Part shown: piece by piece, positions 36,906 to 49,706 of the stretch | How the letters are laid out: each line of letters opens with the position of its first letter | How positions within the stretch are numbered: position 1 is the first letter of the stretch | From: Streptomyces sp. Tue6028 | GTDB taxonomy: Bacteria > Actinomycetota > Actinomycetes > Streptomycetales > Streptomycetaceae | DNA: 64,000 bases | Direction of reading: 5' to 3' | Assembly: GCF_002300165.1 (NCBI RefSeq) | Contig: NZ_MLCE01000036.1 | Location: forward strand, 62,001 to 126,000 | Made by a program: the position numbers and the translations under genes | Notes under the pieces: generated by a model | Told to the model about the DNA's origin: nothing | Database searches by the model: none | What the model saw: the letters and a program-made list of their open reading frames with translations, nothing else

Positions 36906-37021
36906 GATGAGCCCTCCTCTCCCTTCCATTGTGACGCTGGGTGACCGCTTCGGCTTGCGTGACCCGAGCGGGTGACGCAGACAATGGTGGTCGAATTGCC
37001 CGGGATGAACGGGAGAACGTG

Positions 37022-38362
37022 GTGCACATACCCACCAGGGCCCTCGTCACGGCCTGCACGCTCGCGGCGGCACTCCTCGTCGCCGGCTGCGGCGGCGACA
37101 GCGACCAGGCCAGCGCGTCCGGCGCCGCGTCCGGCGAGGACGTCTACCTCCAGCCCGTCGCGGCCCAGGGGCCCGACCCCTTCACCGACTCCACCGCAAC
37201 CGCCGGCAGGGCGGATCCGGATGTCACCCGAACGCCGCAACCGGCGGCGAGCGGCGGCGCCTTCGACCCGCGGAGCACGCTCGTCGTACCGGGCTCCCTG
37301 CCGGGCCTGTACGGCGGCACCCGGAACACCGGGAGCTGCGACGTGGAGAAGGAGATCCGCTTCCTCGCCGCCGACCGGAGCAAGGCGCGCGCCTTCGCCG
37401 GGGTCTCGGGCATCTCCCGGTCGTCGATCCCGGGCTACCTGCGCGGGCTGACCTCGGTCGTGCTGCGCGCCGACACCCGGGTCACCAACCACGGGTTCAG
37501 CGACGGACGGGCGACCAGTTTCCAGTCCGTTCTGCAGACCGGCACCGCCGTCCTCGTCGACGACCGGGGCGTACCCCGGGTCCGCTGCGCCTGCGGCAAC
37601 CCGATCGGCACGCCGGCCGCGCGCGGGAGCGGGTCGGGCATCCGCGGCACGCCCTGGTCGGGATATCGGCAGTCCCAGATCGTCGAGGTCGCCCCGGCGC
37701 CCACGGTGATCACCGACCTCACGATCGTCGACGTCGACGACCACCAGTGGATCGAGCGCCCGACGGGGCACGACGGCCATCGCCACGACCACGTCGTACC
37801 GGCGCCGGACGGTTCGGCCGCGACGGAGCGCCCCGACCGGTCGTCGCCCGGTCCGCACGACTCGGCCCCAGGGGCCGACCCGAACGGGCGGGGCACCGGT
37901 CCGGACTGTGGCACGCCGACCGCGGCCGCCCCCGTGCCGTCGCGGCCGACGGGCACCGTCCCGGGCCGGCCCCCAGGGACGGCTCCCCCCGGCTCGGACA
38001 GCGGTTCCGATCTGGCCGCGGCGGACGCCGCCAGGTCCGGTCCCACACGGTCCGGCACCCCGACGGGCACCCCCTCGGCCGGGGACCGGGCGGCCCCGTC
38101 GGCCGCGTGCCCCACGGCCACGGCGTCGGCGACGGAATCCGGGACCGCGCAGAGCCCGCCGGACAGGAGCACCGCACCCGGACGGTCCGCGTCCGCGGTA
38201 CCGCCCGCCCCGCCGAGCGACCCGGGCACCCCGGACGAGGACATGGGCCCCGACACGGTGCCCGAGGATCCCGACGTCCCCGACGGCGGTGGGCTCGTCC
38301 CCGAGGAGTCCGCCGACACGGACACGATCTTCGACGCGGCGACGGACGTGTTCGGCAGCTGA
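37022..38362 (+). CDS. DUF6777-type secreted lipoprotein
   Basis: A 446-aa lipoprotein with signal peptide and lipobox VAGC (Cys23). Residues of about 40-240 form one conserved domain with three cysteines (one in TGSCDVEKEI and two in RCACGNPIGTP), resembling the domain named DUF6777; function unknown. The second half is a long disordered Pro/Thr/Ser/Asp-rich tail without recognisable fold. Start: GTG at 37022, six bases after GGGAG, chosen over GTG at 37019 and the longer frame from 36941. A perfect tetraloop hairpin follows the stop. Confidence 0.78.
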   Translation: MHIPTRALVTACTLAAALLVAGCGGDSDQASASGAASGEDVYLQPVAAQGPDPFTDSTATAGRADPDVTRTPQPAASGGAFDPRSTLVVPGSLPGLYGGTRNTGSCDVEKEIRFLAADRSKARAFAGVSGISRSSIPGYLRGLTSVVLRADTRVTNHGFSDGRATSFQSVLQTGTAVLVDDRGVPRVRCACGNPIGTPAARGSGSGIRGTPWSGYRQSQIVEVAPAPTVITDLTIVDVDDHQWIERPTGHDGHRHDHVVPAPDGSAATERPDRSSPGPHDSAPGADPNGRGTGPDCGTPTAAAPVPSRPTGTVPGRPPGTAPPGSDSGSDLAAADAARSGPTRSGTPTGTPSAGDRAAPSAACPTATASATESGTAQSPPDRSTAPGRSASAVPPAPPSDPGTPDEDMGPDTVPEDPDVPDGGGLVPEESADTDTIFDAATDVFGS

Positions 38363-38377
38363 CCGTCCGCTCGGCCC

Positions 38378-38401
38378 GGGGAGCCCGGAAACGGGCTCCC
38401 C
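38378..38401 (+). terminator. GAAA-tetraloop terminator hairpin
   Basis: GGGGAGCCCG, loop GAAA, CGGGCTCCCC: a perfect 10-bp stem capped by a GNRA-type tetraloop, 15 nt after the DUF6777 stop and 41 nt before the next gene. It should insulate the two genes. Confidence 0.75.
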
Positions 38402-38441
38402 AGAAGTCGAACAATCGGACAAACCCTGGCAAGGTGGCCCC

Positions 38442-40517
38442 ATGGTTCATCGGGGAGCGAGCGCCCTGTCACTCCCGGACGACTGGCCCGCCCACCCGGA
38501 TCCGATCCTGGCGCTCAACCGCATGGGCAGCTTCGACTGGGACCTGGACACGGGTCTGATGCACATGGACGCCCAGGCCCACGCGGTCTTCGACATGCGC
38601 CCGGGCGAATACGACGGCAACCCTGTCACCCTGTCCGTGCGCGTGCCCGCCACCGAGTCGTACCGCCTCGACACCATGGTGTCCCAGGCCCTCAAGGACG
38701 GCAGCGAGAACTACGGCGCCTACTTCCGCATCCGCTGCCGCGACGGCTCCCTGCGCTGGACGCACACCCAGGGCTACATCCGCCGCGACGAGACCGGACG
38801 GCCACGCCGGATCATCGGCATCGTGCGCGACGCCACCGAGGAGCTGAGCGAGAGCGCGGCACGCCGTGAGCAGGCCGCCGAGGACGAGGCCCGCCGGCAG
38901 CAGACCAGCGTCGTGCAGATCACCACCGCCGCGCTCGCCCACGCCCGTACCGTCCAGGACGTCATCGACGTACTCAAGGACTCCCACGGCCTCACCCACC
39001 TCGGTGCGACGAGCCTGGTCATGGGGCTGGTGGAGGCGGGCCGCATCCGGCTGGTCGCCGAAGGGCCCGCGGGCAGCTTCGTCCCCGGCACCCTGGTCAC
39101 CCGCATCGACGAGCAGTACCCGATGAGCGAGGTCGTACGGACCCTCGCCCCGCGTTTCATCGAGTCGCCCGAGGACTTCGCCGAGTCCTACCCGCTGCTG
39201 TGGCCGCACATCACCGATCTCGAGATCACGTCGGCCGCGTATCTGCCGCTCATCGCCCAGGCCCGCCCGATCGGGGCGATGGGCCTGCTCTACAACGACC
39301 GGTACGGCTTCTCGGCCGAGGACCGCAACGTCCTCGTCGCGCTCGGCAGCAGCATCGCGCAGAGCCTCCAGCGCGCCATGTTCTACGAGCAGGAGAAGGA
39401 CCTCGCGCAGGGCCTCCAGCAGGCGATGCTGCCGCGCTCCATCCCCAGCGTCCCCGGCGCCGACGTCGCCGTCCGCTACCGCTCCGCCTCCCTCGGACGG
39501 GACATCGGAGGCGACTGGTACGACCTGATCCCGCTGCCCGGCGGACGCGTCGGCGCCGTCATCGGCGACGTCCAGGGCCACGACACGCACGCCGCCGCCG
39601 TCATGGGCCAGCTGCGCATCGTGCTGCGCGCCTACGCCGCCGAGGGCCACACCCCGGCCACCGTGATGGCCCGCGCCTCGGTCTTCCTGCACGAGCTCGA
39701 CACCGACCGCTTCGCGACCTGCCTGTACGCCGAGGCGGACCTCTCCACGGGGGTGGTCCAGCTGGTCCGGGCCGGCCACATCGACCCGCTGGTCCGGCAC
39801 ACCGAGGGCACCTGCCGCAGGGTGAGCGTCGAAGGAGGCCTGCCGCTCGGCCTGTCCGCCGAGTTCGGGCGGCTGGAATACCCGGTCACCAGCATCGAGC
39901 TCGACCCCGGACACACCCTCCTGCTGTGCACCGACGGCCTCGTCGAGCAGCCCGGCACCGACCTAGACGACGGGATGCACACCCTGCGCGAGCTCATCTG
40001 CTCGGGCCCGGACGACGTCCGCGAGCTCGCCGACCGGCTGATCGACGTGGCGGAGGACCGCGGCGGCGACGACGACGTGGCGCTGCTCCTCCTGCGCCGT
40101 CGCGGCCTCACCGACCAGCGGTCGGGCGGACGGCTCCAGCAGCACGTCGTCCCCGGCGACCCCGAGGCCCTCTCCGAGGCGCGCCACATGATCCGCGCCG
40201 CGGTCCGTGCCTGGGGCGCGGGCGAGCGCGCCGACGAGATCGAGCTGGTCGCCGACGAACTGATCACCAACGCCCTCATGCACACCGAAGGCTCGGCGAT
40301 CGTCACCCTGCGCGTGCTCACCGGGTCCGACCGCCGGCTGCGCGCCGAGGTGGAGGACGCGTCCAGCGCCCTGCCGCGCCGCCGGGAAGCCGGCGAGTCC
40401 GGGGTCTCCGGCCGCGGTCTCCTCCTCGTCGACCTCCTCACCGACGTGTGGGGTGTGGAGGCCCGCGGCGGCGGCAAGTGCGTGTGGTGCGAGTTCATCG
40501 TCCCTGACCGGGACTGA
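38442..40517 (+). CDS. PAS-GAF-SpoIIE phosphatase with HATPase domain
   Basis: A 691-aa cytoplasmic signalling protein. Domains in order: PAS fold (about 20-130, ending in IIGIVRDATEEL), GAF (about 150-320), PP2C/SpoIIE serine phosphatase (about 335-560, metal-binding GGDWYDLIPL at about 355 and DGLVEQPG), and a GHKL/HATPase anti-sigma-kinase-like domain (about 575-690, ELVADELITNALMHTEG). Streptomycetes carry many such proteins acting on anti-anti-sigma factors of the SigF/SigB type. Partners are not encoded nearby. Start ATG 38442 has AAGGTGG upstream; the longer open frame crosses the terminator and is rejected. Confidence 0.9.
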   Translation: MVHRGASALSLPDDWPAHPDPILALNRMGSFDWDLDTGLMHMDAQAHAVFDMRPGEYDGNPVTLSVRVPATESYRLDTMVSQALKDGSENYGAYFRIRCRDGSLRWTHTQGYIRRDETGRPRRIIGIVRDATEELSESAARREQAAEDEARRQQTSVVQITTAALAHARTVQDVIDVLKDSHGLTHLGATSLVMGLVEAGRIRLVAEGPAGSFVPGTLVTRIDEQYPMSEVVRTLAPRFIESPEDFAESYPLLWPHITDLEITSAAYLPLIAQARPIGAMGLLYNDRYGFSAEDRNVLVALGSSIAQSLQRAMFYEQEKDLAQGLQQAMLPRSIPSVPGADVAVRYRSASLGRDIGGDWYDLIPLPGGRVGAVIGDVQGHDTHAAAVMGQLRIVLRAYAAEGHTPATVMARASVFLHELDTDRFATCLYAEADLSTGVVQLVRAGHIDPLVRHTEGTCRRVSVEGGLPLGLSAEFGRLEYPVTSIELDPGHTLLLCTDGLVEQPGTDLDDGMHTLRELICSGPDDVRELADRLIDVAEDRGGDDDVALLLLRRRGLTDQRSGGRLQQHVVPGDPEALSEARHMIRAAVRAWGAGERADEIELVADELITNALMHTEGSAIVTLRVLTGSDRRLRAEVEDASSALPRRREAGESGVSGRGLLLVDLLTDVWGVEARGGGKCVWCEFIVPDRD

Positions 40518-40626
40518 CCGGGACCGACCCGGACCTGGCCCGCGACCCGGACCTGGACCGAGCCGGACCTGCCGCGCGTGTCCGGTGCGCCATGGGGTTG
40601 TCGGTGCCGGATGGCACTCTGGACGT

Positions 40627-41487
40627 ATGCCGGAACTGCCCGAGGTCGAAGCGCTCAAGGACTTCCTGACCGACCATCTCGTCGGCCGCCAGGTGGTGCG
40701 GGTGCTGCCCGTCGCCATCAGTGTCCTCAAGACGTACGACCCGCCGGTCACCGCCTTCGAGGGACGCGAGGTCACGGCCGTGCACCGGTACGGCAAGTTC
40801 CTCGACATCGAGGCGGACGGCCTGCACTTCGTGACGCACCTGGCCCGCGCGGGCTGGCTGCGCTGGAAGGACACACTGCCCGACGGGCCGCCCCGTCCCG
40901 GGAAGGGCCCGCTGGCGCTGCGGGTGGCGCTGGAGACCGGCGAGGGCTTCGACCTCACCGAGGCGGGCACCCAGAAGCGCCTCGCGGTGTACGTCGTGGA
41001 CGACCCGGCCACGATCCCCGGCGTGGCCCGGCTCGGTCCCGACCCGCTCGCCGACGACTTCGACGCGGCCCGCCTCGCGGCACTGCTGTCGGGGGAGCGG
41101 CGTCGTCTCAAGGGGGCGCTGCGCGACCAGAGCGTGATCGCGGGCGTGGGGAACGCCTACAGCGACGAGATCCTGCACGCCGCGAAGATGTCGCCCTTCA
41201 AGCTCGCCTCCTCGCTGACACCCGAGGAGACGGGACGGCTGTACGAGGCGCTGCGCTCCACCCTCACCGAGGCCGTCGAGCGGTCGCACGGGCTGGCCGC
41301 CGGGCGCCTCAAGGCGGAGAAGAAGAGCGGGCTGCGGGTGCACGGCAGAGCGGGCGAGGCCTGCCCGGTGTGCGGAGACACCATCCGGGAGGTGTCCTTC
41401 AGCGACTCCTCGCTCCAGTACTGCCCGACCTGCCAGACCGGCGGCAAGCCGCTGGCGGACCGCCGGATGTCGCGGCTGCTCAAGTAG
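40627..41487 (+). CDS. Fpg/Nei-family DNA glycosylase
   Basis: A 286-aa base-excision enzyme. It starts with the invariant PELPEVE, where Pro2 is the Schiff-base nucleophile and Glu3 the acid, and ends with a zinc finger of four cysteines (CPVC and CPTC, about residues 248-272). H2TH region GVGNAYSDEIL is present. It removes oxidised bases and nicks the abasic site. Whether Fpg- or Nei-like in base preference is not decided from sequence. Confidence 0.92.
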   Translation: MPELPEVEALKDFLTDHLVGRQVVRVLPVAISVLKTYDPPVTAFEGREVTAVHRYGKFLDIEADGLHFVTHLARAGWLRWKDTLPDGPPRPGKGPLALRVALETGEGFDLTEAGTQKRLAVYVVDDPATIPGVARLGPDPLADDFDAARLAALLSGERRRLKGALRDQSVIAGVGNAYSDEILHAAKMSPFKLASSLTPEETGRLYEALRSTLTEAVERSHGLAAGRLKAEKKSGLRVHGRAGEACPVCGDTIREVSFSDSSLQYCPTCQTGGKPLADRRMSRLLK

Positions 41488-41494
41488 CGACGTC

Positions 41495-41525
41495 CACCGG
41501 GGGCTTTCGTCGGGGGCTCCCGGTG
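41495..41525. terminator. Possible bidirectional terminator
   Basis: CACCGGG (41495-41501) and CCCGGTG (41519-41525) form a 7-bp stem over a 17-nt loop in the 52-bp gap between the convergent glycosylase and anti-sigma genes. Confidence 0.45.
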
Positions 41526-41539
41526 AGCGCGCGGCGTGG

Positions 41540-42190
41540 TCATCGGGGCTTGAGGGTCACCAGGTGTTTGCCGTCGGTCGTGCGCACCTCGAACTGGCGG
41601 ATGTCCTCGGGCCGCATCGCTGCGCCGCCCTGCATGCTGGTGGTCCTGCCGTCGTTCGGGGGCTCCATCCAGCTGGTCACCGTCTGCTCGGAGCCGTCCA
41701 TGCCGACGACGACCAGCTGACAGGCGCGCGGCCCGCCGCTGTCCTTGACCTGGACATCGACCTCGCTGCCCCACACCCGGTCCTGGGTCGTGACCTGGGC
41801 CCACACCCCGGTCCGCGTGTCCGTCGCGGAGATCTGGTCCGAACGCGGCTCGTGCGAGGTGACGATCGCGATCGCGGGACCGCCCACCGCGAGCACCACG
41901 GAGGCCGCCACGGCGTACAGCCAGCGCCTGCGCCCGGTGCGGTTGCGGGCCGCCACCTCGCCGAGCAGCCGGTCGAGCAGCCGGGGCCCGGGGGCGGCGA
42001 AGGGATGCACGGAGCGCGGAGTGGCTCGTCGGTACAGCATCAACTGCCGTGTGGCGGGGCGGAACTCACTCACCTGCGCCGAGCACTGGGGGCACTCCAT
42101 GAGGTGATCCTCGAAACGGAAAGCCTCCGCCTCGTCCAGCACGCCGAGCGCGTAGGCGCCGACGTCGCGATGCCGTTCCAGGGACCTCAT
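41540..42190 (-). CDS. Zinc-finger anti-sigma factor (RskA/RslA-like)
   Basis: A 216-aa anti-sigma factor. The N-terminal zf-HC2 motif is visible as His29, Cys33, Cys36 in FEDHLMECPQC, one helix spans the membrane at about residues 82-105 (WLYAVAASVVLAVGGPAIAI), and the outer part resembles the RskA C-terminal domain. It should bind and hold the ECF sigma factor encoded two genes upstream on the same strand. I chose ATG 42190 (RSLERHRDVGAYALG), the start I know for similar proteins; the ribosome site is weak (GAGG 14 nt upstream) and the longer frame to 42460 is low in family features. Confidence 0.85.
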   Translation of the reverse strand: MRSLERHRDVGAYALGVLDEAEAFRFEDHLMECPQCSAQVSEFRPATRQLMLYRRATPRSVHPFAAPGPRLLDRLLGEVAARNRTGRRRWLYAVAASVVLAVGGPAIAIVTSHEPRSDQISATDTRTGVWAQVTTQDRVWGSEVDVQVKDSGGPRACQLVVVGMDGSEQTVTSWMEPPNDGRTTSMQGGAAMRPEDIRQFEVRTTDGKHLVTLKPR

Positions 42191-42399
42191 ACCGAATACC
42201 GAATCCTCGTGGCCATGGTGCGGGGTGGGGGTGGTGTTGCTGTTGCCCACCGATACGCACCGGGCCGGCGAATCATTCAAGACTCGTCCGGAATCGCGGA
42301 CAAGACATTCGGAGCGGGGGGCCCCGCGGATTGGTGCGAGCCGAGAAAACTTTGCCCGCGGGTGCGACAGCGCCGCCTCGGTGGTGTGCCGACGCCGTC

Positions 42400-42915
42400 T
42401 CAGAAGAGGTGGATCGCCAGATGCCCGAGCGGCAGCCCCAGCCGCCAGGCCGGCGTCCACACCTTCGGGCCGTCGTCCTCGCCGGGCACGGAACCGCCCC
42501 CCGGCACCGCGTCCAGGTCGGGCGCGAGCAGCTCGGTCTCCTCCAGCCAGCGCCAGGCCGCGGCCGCGAGTTCCAGGTCCGGGGCGGGAGCGCCGGACGC
42601 GGTCGCCTCGGCGGTCCGCCGCGCCATGTGCTCACGCACCCAGTCCTGCCACGGCTGGTCGTACGCCGTCAGCGAGAGCCAGGTGTCGAGCTGGGTGACG
42701 ACCCGGATGCCGGAGAGTTCGTCCCCGCTGTCGGCGAGGTAGATGGTCAGCGCCAGGGCGTCGCGCCCGGCGCGGAACTCGAAGGACGTGGGCGGCATCA
42801 GGTCGCCGGTCCGCAGCAGCTCGTCGGCGATGTACTCGGCGTACAACCAGGCCATGGGGACGGTGAGTTCGCCACCGCCTGTGCCGTCCGTGCTCTCTTG
42901 ACCTCTGTGCAGCAT
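42400..42915 (-). CDS. Hypothetical protein between sigma and anti-sigma genes
   Basis: I do not recognise this 171-aa protein. It is acidic, Trp-rich in its middle (WLSLTAYDQPWQDWVREH), has no signal peptide or membrane helix, and looks like a compact alpha/beta cytoplasmic protein (WLYAEYIADELLRTGDL, FEFRAGRDALALTIYLAD). AGGAAGGG abuts the ATG at 42915, with a second in-frame Met 19 codons later (PMAWLYAEY). It lies 136 bp after the sigma gene and 209 bp before the anti-sigma gene on the same strand, so a role in the same regulatory unit is possible but unproven. Confidence 0.7.
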   Translation of the reverse strand: MLHRGQESTDGTGGGELTVPMAWLYAEYIADELLRTGDLMPPTSFEFRAGRDALALTIYLADSGDELSGIRVVTQLDTWLSLTAYDQPWQDWVREHMARRTAEATASGAPAPDLELAAAAWRWLEETELLAPDLDAVPGGGSVPGEDDGPKVWTPAWRLGLPLGHLAIHLF

Positions 42916-43051
42916 CCCTTCCTGCCTTCCTCCGGTACGTGCGCGTCGCCCGAACCCGGGCCCCCAGTCCGGAACACGGATGAGGCAAGCTGATTGCTCA
43001 ACCATGGTCCTCAGCAAGGCGCTTTACGGAGGTTTGACTCAGCCCACGGTT

Positions 43052-43600
43052 TCACCGCAGGTCGGCCGCGTATCCCGGAAGGACTCGGCGCAGGGCGCGC
43101 AGCGCGTAGTACGCGCGGGACTTCACGGTACCGGGCGGAATCCCCAGCGCTGCGGCGGCCTCCGCCACACTCGCCCCCTGGAAGTACACCAGCACCAGGA
43201 CTTCACGGTGCTCGGGAGTGAGTGTCTTCACAGCTTCCCGCACGTCGAGCATCGCCGCGGACCGTTCGGCGTGATCGGCGCAGACGCGCGCGCTCTCCAG
43301 CACCGCGTCGCCGACCTCGGCGGGGCGCGCCTGACGGGCCCGCCGCGCGTCTATCGCGAGCCGCCGTCCGACGGTGAGCAGCCAGGGGCGTACGGAGTCG
43401 AAGTCGTCGGCGCGCAGCGCCTCGGGGTGCTGCCAGGCGCGCACGAGTGTCTCCTGCAGCAGATCCTCGGCGCGCTGCCGGTCGCCGTCGGAGAGGCGGA
43501 GCAGCAGGGCGAAGAGGGGCCGGCCGTGCTCGCGCTGAAGCGCGGCCAGCTCGTGCTCGGCGGTCGTCCCGTGCGTGATGGTGGTGGTTCCGGCCGTCAT
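43052..43600 (-). CDS. ECF RNA polymerase sigma factor
   Basis: A 182-aa extracytoplasmic-function sigma factor. Region 2 (about 22-88, DRQRAEDLLQETLVRAWQHPEAL and WLLTVGRRLAIDARR) recognises the -10 element; region 4 (about 125-178, LTPEHREVLVLVYFQGASVAEAAAALG followed by TVKSR) recognises the -35. The likely start is the ATG at 43600, although the frame stays open for 243 more codons through the repeat tract. Its anti-sigma partner is encoded at 41540-42190. It resembles the SigK/SigL type; target genes are unknown. Confidence 0.88.
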   Translation of the reverse strand: MTAGTTTITHGTTAEHELAALQREHGRPLFALLLRLSDGDRQRAEDLLQETLVRAWQHPEALRADDFDSVRPWLLTVGRRLAIDARRARQARPAEVGDAVLESARVCADHAERSAAMLDVREAVKTLTPEHREVLVLVYFQGASVAEAAAALGIPPGTVKSRAYYALRALRRVLPGYAADLR

Positions 43601-44313
<713 letters not shown>

Positions 44314-45531
44314 ATGAACGCACGCACACGACGGACCACCCTGGCCCTCGCGGCCGTGGTCGTCACGGCTCTCACGGGCTGCCAGGCCCGGCACCAGGCC
44401 CCCGAGGCCTCACCGTCCAGGCAGTCGTCAGGCCGGTCGGCCGCACCGTCGTCCGGACATCCGGCGGCGCCCGCGCCACGGACCGGGTTCACCCTCGTCG
44501 CCTCCGGGGACATGCTGCCCGACACCTCGATCATCGAGCGCGCTCAGTTCGACGCGGGGGGCCTGGGATACGACTTCCGGCCCATGCTCGCGGGGGCCGG
44601 ACCCGCGGTCTCCGGCGCCGACCTGGCGATCTGCCACATGAATGCGGTCTACGGCGGGGACGGCGACGCGTCCGGCTCCCCGTCCGGCTCCCCGTCCGGC
44701 GCCCCGGCCCCCAAGGCGCCGCCGCAGATGGCCGACGCGCTGGCCGCGACCGGCTACGACGGCTGCTCCACCGCCTCGGACCACAGCCTGGACGACGGGG
44801 CCGACGGCATCCGGCGGACCCTGGACGCGTTCGACCGCGCCGGCGTGCGGCACGCGGGGTCGGCACGCACGAAGGAGGAAGCGAAGAGCGTGACCATGAT
44901 GCGCGCCGGCGACGCCCAGGTCGCGCACCTCGCCTACACCGTCGGCCCGAAGGGCCGGTCGCTTCCCGAGAGACAGCCCTGGGCCGTCGACCTCCTCGAC
45001 CGCGACAAGATCGTCGAGGACGCCCGGGTGGCCCGCAGGGCGGGCGCCGACGTGGTCGTGGTGTCCCTGCACTGGGGCACCGAGTGGCAGGACGCGCCGG
45101 ACGCGCAGCAACAGAAGCTGGCCAAGCAGCTCACGGCGTCCCGCACCGACGGGCGGGCGGACATCGACCTGATCCTCGGCACCCACGCGCACGTCCCGCA
45201 GGCGTACGAGAAGGTGGACGGCACCTGGGTCGTCTACGGCCTGGGCGACCAGATCGCCGGCGAGACGGACAACCGTGGGGTCCGGGACCCTCGGGGCAAC
45301 GAGAGCACGATCGCGCGGTTCACGTTCGCGCCTCCGGCGCACGAGGGCGAGCGCTGGCCGGTGGCCAGGGCCGAGTTCGTCCCGCAGGCGTTCGACGTGG
45401 ACGCGGGCCGCGTCGTCGACCTCAACGCCGCCCTGCAGCAGGGCGCCGACGTCGGCGACATGCGCGACCGGATCCGGGACGTCGTCCTGAGCCGGGGAGC
45501 GGCCCAGGCCGGGCTGGTCATGGCGCAGTGA
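44314..45531 (+). CDS. CapA-family lipoprotein (metallophosphatase-like)
   Basis: A 405-aa exported protein with lipobox LTGC (Cys23). A Ser/Ala/Pro-rich linker leads to a CapA/PGA-synthesis-type domain (about 55-390) related to calcineurin-like phosphatases: VASGDMLPDTSI, DLAICHMNAV, STASDHSLDDGADGI, VVVSLHWGTEW and ILGTHAHVPQAYE. In Bacillus CapA takes part in poly-gamma-glutamate export; no capBC is seen here. Its exact role is therefore open. The start is set by the lipoprotein signal and by GGGG seven bases upstream. Confidence 0.87.
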   Translation: MNARTRRTTLALAAVVVTALTGCQARHQAPEASPSRQSSGRSAAPSSGHPAAPAPRTGFTLVASGDMLPDTSIIERAQFDAGGLGYDFRPMLAGAGPAVSGADLAICHMNAVYGGDGDASGSPSGSPSGAPAPKAPPQMADALAATGYDGCSTASDHSLDDGADGIRRTLDAFDRAGVRHAGSARTKEEAKSVTMMRAGDAQVAHLAYTVGPKGRSLPERQPWAVDLLDRDKIVEDARVARRAGADVVVVSLHWGTEWQDAPDAQQQKLAKQLTASRTDGRADIDLILGTHAHVPQAYEKVDGTWVVYGLGDQIAGETDNRGVRDPRGNESTIARFTFAPPAHEGERWPVARAEFVPQAFDVDAGRVVDLNAALQQGADVGDMRDRIRDVVLSRGAAQAGLVMAQ

Positions 45532-45568
45532 TCCCGCGCGGACGGGGCGCCGTTCGCCGGCGGCCGGT

Positions 45569-46048
45569 CTACGGGACGACCGTGACCGGCCAGCGGCCCG
45601 CCTTCACCAGCCGGATCGCCACCGAACCGATGATCCGGTGCCCCGCCTGCTCGGACGCGCCGACCACCACGGCGTCCGCCTTCAGCTCGTCCGCGGCCTT
45701 CACCAGGCCGTTGTAGGGATCGCCGCGGAAGGTGTGGAACTCCCAGCGCACCTCGAATATCCCCTTGACCCGCTCGGTCGCGTCACGGATGTACTTGACC
45801 AGGTCCTCGGCGATCTCGTCGGTCGTCTCCGCGACCGGCACCCCGAGCGCCGCACCCGCCGCCATCACCGGCTGGACGTAGACGACCGCGAGCAGCGCGC
45901 GCTGCCGTCTGGCCAGGCCTCCGGCATACGCCGCCGCGCGGAGCGACGAGTCGGAGCCGTCCACACCGACCAGGATGACCTTCGGCCCGTCCGTGCCCCG
46001 CTCGAACTGATGCGGCTCGGACTGAGGTGAGTGCTGCTGTTCCGTCAC
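45569..46048 (-). CDS. Universal stress protein (UspA family)
   Basis: A 159-aa single-domain cytoplasmic Usp. The first strand and nucleotide site VILVGVDGSDSSLRAA and the C-terminal glycine motif VVGASEQAGHRIIGSVA fit ATP-binding members. GTG start. It converges with the CapA-like gene (37 bp) and is divergent from lysX, 297 bp away. Streptomycetes have many Usps; no specific trigger is visible. Confidence 0.9.
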   Translation of the reverse strand: MTEQQHSPQSEPHQFERGTDGPKVILVGVDGSDSSLRAAAYAGGLARRQRALLAVVYVQPVMAAGAALGVPVAETTDEIAEDLVKYIRDATERVKGIFEVRWEFHTFRGDPYNGLVKAADELKADAVVVGASEQAGHRIIGSVAIRLVKAGRWPVTVVP

Positions 46049-46345
46049 GGCTGTGAGGTTATCGGAATCTGCAGGTCCGGAAGCCGTACGAGACCGAGGG
46101 ATCTTGCCCGGCCGGCGGAGCGGACCGTGCCCGCCGGGCGACGGGGACCGGCACGCGGGGGCCCGGGAGCCGCGCCACGGTCAGGCGCCGCAGCTTCCCC
46201 GGGGGTCTTGAGCCGCCCGGGGCGAGGACGGGACCCGTGGCGCGGTGTACGGAAGGCGCGGCGTCCGGTGGGCGGAGGGCGTCCGCCGGGCGGCCCGATG
46301 GGGCTCGACGGGCGGGGGTGCGTCGGCCTTCCTACAGTCGGAACC

Positions 46346-49624
<3,279 letters not shown>

Positions 49625-49692
49625 AATGGTCCCATCGGGTGTTTTCGCGGGTCCGCACCCGTGTTGCTCAGCCGCGCCGCCCCTGCTCGGGG

Positions 49693-49706
49693 TGACTCAT
49701 GAGTCA
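49693..49706. promoter_or_regulatory. 14-bp palindrome overlapping the deacetylase start codon
   Basis: TGACTCATGAGTCA is a perfect palindrome ending on the first base of the ATG at 49706. It could be an operator or form a small hairpin at the ribosome site. No consensus ribosome site is seen besides GGGGTGA further upstream. Confidence 0.5.
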
